Shown in pieces: positions 8,889-17,300 of a DNA stretch of 50,935 bases (its first letter is position 1; each line of letters begins with the position of its first letter). This DNA comes from Vibrio qingdaonensis. Lineage in GTDB: Bacteria; Pseudomonadota; Gammaproteobacteria; Enterobacterales; Vibrionaceae. Both the position numbers and the translations under genes were made by a program. Below the pieces are notes generated by a model. It saw only the letters and a list, made by a program, of their open reading frames with translations, was not told where the DNA came from and did no database searches. Location: the NCBI RefSeq assembly GCF_026191675.1, contig NZ_JAKRRY010000037.1:1-50935 (forward strand). Reading direction: 5' to 3'.

Positions 8889-9947
8889 CTACCACTTCAT
8901 TGCTGCTGTATCTACCGGAGCGTCAAACAGCTCTAGCATCTCTTTGTCCGCTTTAAGAAGTGTGATAGAAACACCCTCCATGTTCAGCGATGTACAATAG
9001 TTACCAACCAGGTTACGGGCGATACGGTACCCTTCTTTCTCGCAGTTATAAGCCAGACGGTTGTAGACACCGTACAACTCAGATTCAGGCGTTGCACCAA
9101 GCCCATTGACAATAGCGATGTAGTCATGATTAGTAACGAAATCTTCAACCGTTGACTCAACTTCATCCCACTCGCCTTCCACACGATTCCAAAGACGTAA
9201 AGTGCGGCTGTATGAAATATTTTCTTTAAGTTCTAGGAACATTTTGTCAACCAGTTCATCAGCACTCGTGAATTTTATGCGCTCAATACCCGGCTCACCG
9301 TGAATGCCAACACCAAACTCCACTTCATCGTCAGCAAGCTGGAATGACGGTTTGCCTGCAGCTGGAACCACACACGCATCAAGGGCCACACCGAATGAGC
9401 GACAGTTATTATTAATACGATGTGCCAGCGCTTCACATTTCTCTAGCGAATCCCCTTTATCGGCAGCGGCACCTACGATCTTTTCAACCAGTACCGTACC
9501 AGCAACGCCACGACGTCCAGCGGTATAGAGGCTGTCTTTCACCGCTACATCGTCATCAATCAGCACTGAGCCAACTTTAATCCCATCAGAGTGAAGCAGC
9601 TCCACAGCTGTTTCAAAGTTCAATACATCGCCAGTGTAGTTTTTAATGAAGAACAATACGCCTTCGCCCGTGTTTACTTGATTGCCACACTCATACATTT
9701 GGTCTGGTGTTGGTGACGTAAACACCTCACCTGGACAAGCCCCCGTCAACATCCCTTTACCAATGAAGCCGGCGTGTAGAGGTTCATGACCTGCACCGCC
9801 ACCTGAAACAAGGGCAACTTGCCCTGGGGTTTCTTCATGCCACATATAACGTGGTTCGTAGTTGGCTTTTAATTGCGGGCGAGAGGCAGCAAGCCCTTCC
9901 ATTTGCTCTTTTACAACGTCTTCAACACTATTGATTAGCTTTTTCAT
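8889..9947 (-). CDS. dhaK: Dihydroxyacetone kinase subunit DhaK (substrate-binding)
   Basis: A 352-residue DhaK. The substrate pocket is marked by SGGGAGHEPLHAGFIGKGML and by H216 in GIHGEPG, which forms a hemiaminal bond with dihydroxyacetone in characterised family members. It is the first gene of dhaKLM. The promoter region is shared with divergent gldA and contains two TTTCA-N3-TGAAA-type palindromes. In context it would clear dihydroxyacetone made by GldA from glycerol. Whether it also handles hydroxyacetone is unknown. Confidence 0.96.
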   Translation of the reverse strand: MKKLINSVEDVVKEQMEGLAASRPQLKANYEPRYMWHEETPGQVALVSGGGAGHEPLHAGFIGKGMLTGACPGEVFTSPTPDQMYECGNQVNTGEGVLFFIKNYTGDVLNFETAVELLHSDGIKVGSVLIDDDVAVKDSLYTAGRRGVAGTVLVEKIVGAAADKGDSLEKCEALAHRINNNCRSFGVALDACVVPAAGKPSFQLADDEVEFGVGIHGEPGIERIKFTSADELVDKMFLELKENISYSRTLRLWNRVEGEWDEVESTVEDFVTNHDYIAIVNGLGATPESELYGVYNRLAYNCEKEGYRIARNLVGNYCTSLNMEGVSITLLKADKEMLELFDAPVDTAAMKW

Positions 9948-10049
9948 ACCTTTTTCTCTTTTGTAATTTTAATGTTCGTTTAATTGGATTTATGTAACTT
10001 TTAATACATCATATGAACAAAACAGTCGGCAACAACGAAAATAATTTAT

Positions 10050-10096
10050 GTTTCACATTGAAACGTTTTACTTTTTTTATTGTTCCACTTTGAAAC
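10050..10096. promoter_or_regulatory. Paired palindromes between dhaK and gldA, candidate DhaR sites
   Basis: GTTTCACATTGAAAC (10050-10064) is a perfect six-base inverted repeat around CAT, and GTTCCACTTTGAAAC (10082-10096) is the same with one mismatch. Their centres are 32 bases apart, about three helical turns, so both face one side of the DNA. DhaR is the likely binder because it is encoded next to the divergent pair. The 348-base gap 9948-10295 shows no gene. Confidence 0.6.
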
Positions 10097-10295
10097 ACAA
10101 ACCCATATATTAAAAGCTTTTAGTGATCTACTCCAAGGTATAAATACCGACCATAATCTTGATAAACCACGCTTTGCTAGCTATGTCATAAAAACGACAC
10201 TCACACTTGGGAATGGCTTAGTAAATGAAGATTTTCTACCTATTATGGGCTCAACGTTGAAACAAAAAATAACCATTAACAGAAGGTCTGAAAAA

Positions 10296-11378
10296 ATGGA
10301 CAAAATAATTATTAGCCCGAGCAAATATGTTCAGGGTGAAAACGTATTAGGCGCTATCGCTAGCTATGTAAAAGCACTCGGTGCAAACCCACTTGCTATC
10401 GCTGATGAATTCGTTACCGATCTAGTGGGTAACACAGTAAAAGAAAGTTTTTCTCAACAAGAGATGCCGCTCGCGATGGATGTGTTTAACGGTGAGTGTT
10501 CACGCGTTGAAATTGACCGACTGACTGATATCTGTGCCACTCAGAAAAACGACGTCATTATAGGTATTGGTGGTGGTAAAACTCTAGATACCGCTAAGTC
10601 GGTTGCTTTCTTCACCAAGATCCCTGTCGTCGTGGTACCGACGATCGCCTCTACAGACGCGCCAACGAGCGCACTGGCTGTCATCTACACGCCTGAAGGC
10701 GAGTTTGCAGAATACCTATTGTTCCCGAAAAACCCAGACATGGTGGTCATGGACACGAAAGTCATCGCGGGAGCTCCGGTTCGTCTACTCGTAGCAGGTA
10801 TGGGTGACGCATTGTCAACTTACTTCGAAGCTCGTGCAAACATGACTTCTGGCAAACCAACAATGGCTGGTGGCGCACCCACACGCTCAGCTCAAGCGTT
10901 GGCAAAACTGTGTTACGAAACACTCCTAGAAGATGGTCTAAAAGCTAAAGTCGCGGTTGAGAATGGGGTAAGTACCACAGCCGTTGAGAATATCATTGAG
11001 GCAAACACTTATCTAAGTGGTATTGGTTTTGAAAGTTCGGGCCTTGCCGCGGCGCACGCTATTCATAATGGTTTGACGAAGCTTGAAGAATGTCATCACC
11101 TCTACCACGGTGAAAAAGTCGCGTTTGGTACTCTTGTGCAGCTTGTGCTCGAGAATGCACCGATGGAAGAAATCAATACGGTGCTCAACTTCTGTAAAGA
11201 AGTCGGTCTACCAACTAACCTATTCGACATGGGCGTGAAAGAAATCAACAAAAACAAGCTGTTCGAAGTCGCCGAAGGAGCAACAGCAGAGGGTGAGACG
11301 ATTCACAACATGCCATTCCCGGTAACTGCGGACAGTGTGTTTGCCGCTATCTTGACTGCACACCAGTTAGGGCAGTAA
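10296..11378 (+). CDS. gldA: Glycerol dehydrogenase / hydroxyacetone reductase GldA
   Basis: A 360-residue iron/zinc alcohol dehydrogenase-superfamily protein. NAD-binding GIGGGKTLDTAK and the metal-site region with HAIHNGLT and HHLYHGEKVAFG are all visible. The frame runs up to 10080, but the characteristic MDKIIISPSKYVQG N terminus begins at 10296 with AGAAGG upstream. GldA interconverts glycerol and dihydroxyacetone with NAD, and also reduces hydroxyacetone to 1,2-propanediol. It could therefore feed DhaKLM or dispose of hydroxyacetone if the radical enzyme makes it. Divergent from dhaK. Confidence 0.95.
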   Translation: MDKIIISPSKYVQGENVLGAIASYVKALGANPLAIADEFVTDLVGNTVKESFSQQEMPLAMDVFNGECSRVEIDRLTDICATQKNDVIIGIGGGKTLDTAKSVAFFTKIPVVVVPTIASTDAPTSALAVIYTPEGEFAEYLLFPKNPDMVVMDTKVIAGAPVRLLVAGMGDALSTYFEARANMTSGKPTMAGGAPTRSAQALAKLCYETLLEDGLKAKVAVENGVSTTAVENIIEANTYLSGIGFESSGLAAAHAIHNGLTKLEECHHLYHGEKVAFGTLVQLVLENAPMEEINTVLNFCKEVGLPTNLFDMGVKEINKNKLFEVAEGATAEGETIHNMPFPVTADSVFAAILTAHQLGQ

Positions 11379-11400
11379 CCATGAATTGGTAACACGTAAA

Positions 11401-11424
11401 AGGCTAGCAAATGCTAGCCTTTAT
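11401..11424. terminator. Terminator between gldA and dhaR
   Basis: AGGCTAGCA and TGCTAGCCT form a nine-base stem with a short loop, followed by TTTATT on the plus strand and preceded by A-rich sequence. It lies between convergent genes. Confidence 0.75.
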
Positions 11425-11453
11425 TCATGACACGAATAAGAATTAAAAATCTT

Positions 11454-13379
11454 TCAGAGATCATCCAGTCCATACTTCTGGACTTTTCTCCATAACGTTG
11501 TTCGACCGATATTTAAGGCCTTCGCCATATCCTGCATTTTGCCATCAAACATGTTCCACGCTTGAATAATGGCTTTTTTTTCCACGTCTTCTAGCGTCAA
11601 TATGTGTTTGCCATTTTTAGCTGCACTGTCATTAGCACCCGACTTAATCTCTTCAGGAATATCGCCGAGGGTAATCATATTGGCACTACGATTAAGAAGA
11701 ATTCGTTCCATTCGGCTTTTCAGTTCAGAGTTATTTCCTTTCCAATTAAACTGAACTAGAGCCTCCATCACGGTTCGCTCTATGGTAACGGCGACATTAT
11801 GACGTTTTTCATAATTGCTGATCATCATCATCACCAAATGCTCAATGTCCTCTTTCCGCTTTCTAAGCGGTGGGATATTGAGCTCATTTGATGAGATTTC
11901 ATAGTACAACTGGCGGCCAAAAGAGCGCTGGGCAACATACTCACTAATATCAGATGTCGTGCTGGTGAGCAGCTGAAAAGCCACTGGGATTAAGCGTTGG
12001 CTATCGCTTCGGCTTACCAAGCCGGTTTTAAGTAACTTTAGAATCACAGCCTGAAGCTCAGGGCTCATGTACTCAATCTTCTCCAGATACAAAGTGCCAT
12101 TATGGGCGAGTTCAAATTTAGAAGGCAGCCCATGCCCATCTTCATCATCGTAGCCGAGCATCTCGCGAATCATGGCTTCTGAGGTCAAGGAACGACAGTT
12201 AATACTTATAAACGGCCCGTCTTTTTGATCACTTTCATTATGAATAGCCATGGCCAAATCGGACTTTCCTACCCCTTCTTCACCAGTAATAAGGATGGGA
12301 GACTTGGACTTTATAGCGCGCTTGGCAACCGTGATGATATGCTTCATACCTTTAGATTGAACGTTCAAGTTAGCAAAGGTATATTTGGCGCTCCCCCCGA
12401 TTTGTTGCTGCGCCAGTTCTCTTATCTTATCAATCGGGTGCACAAACAATAATTTAGACCCATCCACAAGCGGCCGAAGAGTAATAATCGCTTCAACGAA
12501 TTCACCGCTAATCTCTACCGTTGTTTGCTTACGACGAATAGTATTATTGTCTTCTATACTGCGCAAAATAGTGGGTGCAAAACGAACCACCGAAAAGATG
12601 TCTTTTTCAATCACATCCAACGTTTTGAATTTAAGCAAGCGCTCAGCCTGATGATTAGCCATCGTAATCCGATTTTCATCGTTCCAGGCCAACAATCCAT
12701 CATCCATACACTCAAGCGTTGCATTGTGTGCATTGAGTAAACGATTCATGCTTTCTTGCTCGTTTTGAATATGAATTTGTAAGGCAATTTCTTTAGCACA
12801 GGAAGAAATAATCACGTGATTTTCTTTGCTGTATTCCTTTGCTCGTTTAAGTAATGAAATAGTGCCTCTCAAACGACCTAAGGTGTCAAAGATTGGCGCG
12901 GCGGTCGACGCATAAGGATGTAAATGGCGATTAAAATGCGCCGCAGCGTATACTTCTGCAGGCATATGCGTATTGAGTGTTAAGCTAATCGCGTTAGTGC
13001 CTACTTTACCTTCAGAAAAAAAGCAGCCTTTTTTAAAGCCTAACTCATTCACTTCACGCAGCAAATCATCATGCCCAATGGTAAACAACACACAGCCACT
13101 GTCATCTGTGACAAATAAAATGACCGCCTCGTCTCTAAGAAGATCATAAGTATCCTCAATGACGGTAGTGGCACAACTGATAACCCGCTCATTACGCTTG
13201 ATTAAAGACTTTAATGTATACCCTGAAGCAACATGAGGTTTTGACCAATTATAGGGACTGGACTGTTTAGCACAGCGCTCCCACGACTCTAAGATGGGAG
13301 ATAGCATAAATTCGGGAGACACCCAGTGGTGTTTCTGAAAAAACTCCCACTTCTTTTTATTATCTTCTATAGAAAGCAT
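11454..13379 (-). CDS. dhaR: DhaR-type regulator of dihydroxyacetone genes
   Basis: A 641-residue regulator with an N-terminal GAF-like domain (about 60-200), a PAS-like domain (about 215-320), an AAA+ NtrC-type domain with Walker A GEEGVGKSD, and a C-terminal Fis-type helix-turn-helix (DMAKALNIGRTTLWRKVQKYG). The sigma-54-contacting GAFTGA loop is absent (GYDDEDGHGLPSKFELA stands in that place) and Walker B reads LYLEKIEY. This matches E. coli DhaR, which acts with sigma-70 and senses the DhaL/DhaK state rather than remodelling sigma-54. It probably controls the divergent dhaK and gldA promoters. Confidence 0.9.
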   Translation of the reverse strand: MLSIEDNKKKWEFFQKHHWVSPEFMLSPILESWERCAKQSSPYNWSKPHVASGYTLKSLIKRNERVISCATTVIEDTYDLLRDEAVILFVTDDSGCVLFTIGHDDLLREVNELGFKKGCFFSEGKVGTNAISLTLNTHMPAEVYAAAHFNRHLHPYASTAAPIFDTLGRLRGTISLLKRAKEYSKENHVIISSCAKEIALQIHIQNEQESMNRLLNAHNATLECMDDGLLAWNDENRITMANHQAERLLKFKTLDVIEKDIFSVVRFAPTILRSIEDNNTIRRKQTTVEISGEFVEAIITLRPLVDGSKLLFVHPIDKIRELAQQQIGGSAKYTFANLNVQSKGMKHIITVAKRAIKSKSPILITGEEGVGKSDLAMAIHNESDQKDGPFISINCRSLTSEAMIREMLGYDDEDGHGLPSKFELAHNGTLYLEKIEYMSPELQAVILKLLKTGLVSRSDSQRLIPVAFQLLTSTTSDISEYVAQRSFGRQLYYEISSNELNIPPLRKRKEDIEHLVMMMISNYEKRHNVAVTIERTVMEALVQFNWKGNNSELKSRMERILLNRSANMITLGDIPEEIKSGANDSAAKNGKHILTLEDVEKKAIIQAWNMFDGKMQDMAKALNIGRTTLWRKVQKYGLDDL

Positions 13380-13707
13380 TGATGAACCAGAATTGTTCGT
13401 CTCGATAATCTGAGACAGAAATGAGTAGTGCGCATGATGTGCTGCATTGAGCAGATGACTTATTTTACTGACTTAAACCCGTTAGGAGAGTGATCGCATT
13501 CACAGCCTGAATGAGTAACAAAACTAATCTATATAACACTGATCTTGGTCAGAGTTGCTGTGTATTAACAGCAATTTGACCCTTAAGTATTACGCTGTGT
13601 GACCTAAGCAGCACTAGAATCTAGGATCATATAAAAAGGAAGGCTTTTAAATTTTTTACTGCGGAGAACAGAGAATTCGCACGTCCATGTGTGCGTGACG
13701 TTTAGTG
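13380..13707. other. Intergenic gap upstream of dhaR
   Basis: No coding frame or clear hairpin is seen in these 328 bases. They presumably contain the dhaR promoter, read toward lower coordinates. Confidence 0.5.
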
Positions 13708-13857
13708 TTAAACCCAAGCTAGAGAAAGTAATAGTAAAGGTACCGCTATCGATGCGGCCATTTTCACTAAAGATAAGGTTTCACGAAGAATAACTTTTGA
13801 TTTTGAATCAATGATTTGTGCGGGCTGAGTTAACGTCATGGTTGCTGAGTTGTTCAT
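13708..13857 (-). CDS. Small 49-residue membrane protein, unknown function
   Basis: The frame is open from 13935, but the best start is the ATG at 13857, preceded by AAAGG seven bases upstream. The 49-residue product has a polar N terminus and one C-terminal membrane segment (MAASIAVPLLLLSLAWV), ending right after it. I recognise no family. A copy of the putative SQ operator (17 of 19 bases matching) lies 83 bases upstream, close to where it sits before yihU (72) and TSUP (70), so it may belong to the same regulon. A small regulator or accessory of a transporter is conceivable but unproven. Confidence 0.55.
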   Translation of the reverse strand: MNNSATMTLTQPAQIIDSKSKVILRETLSLVKMAASIAVPLLLLSLAWV

Positions 13858-13939
13858 TATAGTACCTTTTAATTTGCGTAATAACCTGTGATTTATGTCG
13901 CAATTTTGCACTCTTTTGTGAGCTTCGTCAACCACAAGC

Positions 13940-13958
13940 TGTCACTTTTTGTTGTTTA
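13940..13958 (+). promoter_or_regulatory. Putative operator C upstream of the 49-residue protein
   Basis: TGTCACTTTTTGTTGTTTA differs from sites A and B at two of 19 bases and is followed, as in those, by TTGTC / TGTC-like sequence. No CRP-like site follows at the 40-base offset. Confidence 0.5.
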
Positions 13959-13987
13959 TTGTCTACATATGTAACTTAAAACAAATC

Positions 13988-14015
13988 AAAAAAACCCTGC
14001 ACTACGGCAGGGCTT
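13988..14015 (-). terminator. Terminator after yihQ
   Basis: On the minus strand, GCCCTGC and GCAGGGT pair around CGTAGT and are followed by seven T. It closes the TRAP transporter/yihQ transcription unit. Confidence 0.8.
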
Positions 14016-14063
14016 CAAATTATATTCTAACTATAATGATAACTGTATTCTAACTAGTTGTAA

Positions 14064-16082
14064 TTATAGACATTTAATCCCATCAAGTAATGGTCGATAA
14101 GAAGACTCCTGTCGATAAAATACTGCCGGTTTTCCAATCGGGGCATCAACGTCAACCCACCCACCTTCGAACACTTCACCGCTCCAAGCGTGAATCCACG
14201 TATCGTTTGGCAGATATAAGCGCTTCACGGTTTCACCTTGGTTATAGACAGGGGCAACAAGAATATCGCGGCCAAATAAATACTGGTACTTGATCTCGTA
14301 AGCCACATCATCTGCCTCATAGTGCATAAACAAAGGACGTTGAACAGGCACACCCTCTTGCGCGTTCAGCGCAACGGCATCCTTGATATAAGGCTTAAGA
14401 TGAACAAATACGTTGGTCATCTTCGCCAAATGATTCATGGTTTCTGCGTCTGAGTCGTATTGATGATTATCGCCAGGACGGTTTCCTTCGTGACTTCTCA
14501 TGATCGGCGTAAACGCCGCCATTTCAGCCCATCGTTGGAACAGCTCTTTCGTGCGCTTCATCCCATGTAATGTCGTATAGCCACCAATATCACTATGGTG
14601 GATCCCATTCCCCATCAAACCAGAAGAAAGTGCCGCTGGAATCACGGATGCTAGGCCATCATCAAGACACCAATCTACCGACTGGTCTCCGCCCCACAAC
14701 GTATGGCAATAACCTTGGATACCGGTGCCACCAGCACGCATAAAGAACAGAATGTCATCCGTTTTACCGGCTTCCTCGATAGCCTCATGTTGAACTTTCG
14801 CCCAACGGTAAGGCCATTTATTATGCTCAATTTCAGCGCTCACCCCATTACTCAATGAACAGTCTGTAGGAAGATACTCGCCAAAGTCGCCCATCCAACC
14901 ATCTAGGCCGAAGTCGATCATGTTGCTCTTAATAACACCTTTGTACCATTCACATGCTTCAGGACTCGTAAAATCAACCACACCGCAATAGAACTCACCA
15001 AAATCAACAACGTACTTCGACCCGTCTTCTTGCGTCGCTAAATACCCTTTCGCCTGCGCTTCATCATACAGCGGAAAATCTTCCAGGACATAGGGGTTAA
15101 TGTAGCCAAGAAAACGCACTCCTTGCGCTTTTAACTCATGAATTCTGCTGTCCAGTTTAGGGTATAGGTCTTTATTCCATTGCCAATCCCATTGCAAGCG
15201 TTTGCCAAACGACGTCATCTTGATACCTTGCCAATCTTGACACCAAGCGCCGGCTACCTTAATACCTGCTTTCTTAGCCGCCTCAACTTTTGCTACGGTG
15301 ATCTCTGTGCCACCTTGGATGCCAAGTATTACACCATCATGGACCCAATCTGGCATTTCAGGCTGTCGTCCAAATACCCCGGTAATGTTTGTCATCAATT
15401 GCGGGTAGTTATCCTCGGCATCAAACAAAATATACTGAGGAATATCCCATGCTTGCAGTTCATGGAAGTCCGAATTAGTAAAGTCAAAATCGGCATACGC
15501 TGTTGTTTCTAAATGGCAGAAGTACTTCTTGTCTGACACAAAAGTCGGCTGTGGGTAGTTTGTGGTGTAGTAATCGCCGCCGGCTTTGTCGTGTATATCA
15601 GCCTGCCACGTCACATAAGTATTCTTGTTACGACCCACACCCGGCTCCGACGACCAAAGTGGGAAATTTTTGCCGCGTAGATTTAGATACGTCAGCTGTT
15701 CACCACAACCAAATACACGCTCTTCTTCTGTTGCTGACACTCGCATCCAGAAACGGTTAAAGCGCTTGTCGATCGCTTCAAATTCTGCTTTCAGGCGTGA
15801 CTCTTTTGTCTCGCCGACAATCATCTTGATGACTTCTTTGCCATCAAAGTAAAATCCAATGGAGTGACACTCTTTTCCTTCATTAGAGAAGGTTTCAACC
15901 TTAAATTGACGTAACGCTAAGCGTTCAGTCACATAATCTGTGATATCGAAGTTACCACGATACATATCAAAATTGCCTTCACCGATTCCCAGATAGATAG
16001 CGGGAGTTGATACGCTATGTTCAATAACGGTACGACCTTTGTGTTGCAAGGAAAAGCCTTGCTCTGTAACGATTAAATTCAT
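14064..16082 (-). CDS. yihQ: Sulfoquinovosidase YihQ (GH31)
   Basis: A 672-residue GH31 glycosidase that releases sulfoquinovose from its glycosides, the entry step of SQ use. Residues that define the family are present at a constant offset of six from E. coli YihQ: R295 and W298 in GKRLQWDW (E. coli R301, W304) and Y502 in SDIGGYTT (Y508) bind the sulfonate; D399 in WMGDFGEY (D405) is the nucleophile and D466 in WGGDQSVDW (D472) the acid/base. Retention of the sulfonate-binding trio separates it from ordinary alpha-glucosidases. There is no signal peptide, so hydrolysis is cytoplasmic after uptake. It is last in the TRAP operon, behind a weak ribosome-binding site. Confidence 0.97.
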   Translation of the reverse strand: MNLIVTEQGFSLQHKGRTVIEHSVSTPAIYLGIGEGNFDMYRGNFDITDYVTERLALRQFKVETFSNEGKECHSIGFYFDGKEVIKMIVGETKESRLKAEFEAIDKRFNRFWMRVSATEEERVFGCGEQLTYLNLRGKNFPLWSSEPGVGRNKNTYVTWQADIHDKAGGDYYTTNYPQPTFVSDKKYFCHLETTAYADFDFTNSDFHELQAWDIPQYILFDAEDNYPQLMTNITGVFGRQPEMPDWVHDGVILGIQGGTEITVAKVEAAKKAGIKVAGAWCQDWQGIKMTSFGKRLQWDWQWNKDLYPKLDSRIHELKAQGVRFLGYINPYVLEDFPLYDEAQAKGYLATQEDGSKYVVDFGEFYCGVVDFTSPEACEWYKGVIKSNMIDFGLDGWMGDFGEYLPTDCSLSNGVSAEIEHNKWPYRWAKVQHEAIEEAGKTDDILFFMRAGGTGIQGYCHTLWGGDQSVDWCLDDGLASVIPAALSSGLMGNGIHHSDIGGYTTLHGMKRTKELFQRWAEMAAFTPIMRSHEGNRPGDNHQYDSDAETMNHLAKMTNVFVHLKPYIKDAVALNAQEGVPVQRPLFMHYEADDVAYEIKYQYLFGRDILVAPVYNQGETVKRLYLPNDTWIHAWSGEVFEGGWVDVDAPIGKPAVFYRQESSYRPLLDGIKCL

Positions 16083-16194
16083 CTCAGTTACCCATGTAAT
16101 TCAAAAAGCCTGAACTAAAATAGTTTTAAGGAGGGCGCGATGGGGTTACCAAAGCGCCCTATTCTTTGTTCTTATTTATTAAGAAAATAAGGAT

Positions 16195-17244
16195 TTACTT
16201 GAACTGAACTTTGTAATCAGCATCAATTTTCGCTTCACACGTTTTGATCTCGTTTTCAAAACGTTGCAGCCATTTCTCACCTTCTTTGCCAGCCGTCGTT
16301 AAGAAGTAATCCTTAACTGGGCCTGCGACTTTTCTGAATTCAGCGCGTTCTGCCGCTGTTGGGTTATAGATCGTACCATCAGCTTTGCGGAACTGTTCAT
16401 ATGCTTCAAATTCTTTATGTTTTGGATACGCGCGTAGGTACTGGTTTTGCGCGGCTACACCATCGATAAGAACGGCTTTTAGCTCATCAGACATGGATTT
16501 AAATTTCATATCGTTGAACACCCAAGCTCCCCCCATGTACGCGTGACCATCAAGGATGATGTAATCTAAACTTTCATGGAATTTGTTTTGAACAATATCA
16601 ACAATGCCGTTTTTCGTGCCATCAACAACACCCGTCGAAAGTGCTGTATAGACTTCAGGCCAAGAGATTGGTGTTGGCGAGCCACCCAGCTCTTTAACCA
16701 GCTCTTGCTGGATTCGTGCAGGAACAGTACGAAGTTTTAACCCTTTAACATCATCAGGTGTGGTTACCTGCTTCTTGGTTGTCGCAATATTACGCCAACC
16801 ACCAGAGTTCGATACCATCATTAGACGTACATTAGGTGCTCTTTTCAGCAGTTCACCACGAATATCGCTAACGAACGCTTCGTTATCGTACACACACTCA
16901 GCAACACGGTCATTTGGTAGCATGTAAGGTAAATCAAATGCGCCCACTGGTTGCCAAAAGTTCGCTAGTTCTGGAATAGTTGTTTGAAAGTAATCAAACA
17001 TCCCTGCTTGAACCCCTGCAATACACTCTTTCGCGGTACCACACAGCTGACCTGAAGGATAGATATCAACTTCAATTGCACCGTTGGAGCGAGACTCTAC
17101 AAAGTTTTTAAACACCAATAACGATTGATGGTTATAACTATCAAGGTTAGAAACATGAGGTACCGTCAATTTGTAGTCCGCTGAATAAGCGGCACTAGAA
17201 GCGAGTATGGCTGTGGCGGCAACGGCAAGTAGTGTTTTTTTCAT
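16195..17244 (-). CDS. TRAP transporter substrate-binding protein (DctP family), probable SQ/SQ-glycoside binder
   Basis: A 349-residue periplasmic binding protein with a clear signal peptide (MKKTLLAVAATAILASSAAYS, cleaved near residue 21). The DctP features are visible: a long central motif LRTVPARIQQELVKELGGSPTPISWPEVYTAL region containing the conserved arginine that grips the ligand carboxylate in sialic acid/dicarboxylate systems, and VDGTKNGI. It would deliver a sulfonated sugar to the DctQM membrane pair. E. coli uses the MFS carrier YihO instead. The ligand is inferred from location only. Order in the operon: dctQ, dctM, dctP, yihQ. Confidence 0.9.
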   Translation of the reverse strand: MKKTLLAVAATAILASSAAYSADYKLTVPHVSNLDSYNHQSLLVFKNFVESRSNGAIEVDIYPSGQLCGTAKECIAGVQAGMFDYFQTTIPELANFWQPVGAFDLPYMLPNDRVAECVYDNEAFVSDIRGELLKRAPNVRLMMVSNSGGWRNIATTKKQVTTPDDVKGLKLRTVPARIQQELVKELGGSPTPISWPEVYTALSTGVVDGTKNGIVDIVQNKFHESLDYIILDGHAYMGGAWVFNDMKFKSMSDELKAVLIDGVAAQNQYLRAYPKHKEFEAYEQFRKADGTIYNPTAAERAEFRKVAGPVKDYFLTTAGKEGEKWLQRFENEIKTCEAKIDADYKVQFK

Positions 17245-17300
17245 TCTATATTCCTTTTATCTTTATAAGTTTTTATTTCACGTATTCTTTTAAATCAGCG

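Noticed and set aside
10080..10295. N-terminal extension of gldA
   Set aside because: In frame but covers the DhaR-like palindromes and lacks similarity; the conserved MDKIIISPSKY start with a ribosome-binding site is at 10296.
16134..16159. Terminator between dctP and yihQ
   Set aside because: GGGCGC/GCGCCC can pair, but no T run follows on the minus strand and yihQ depends on reading through.
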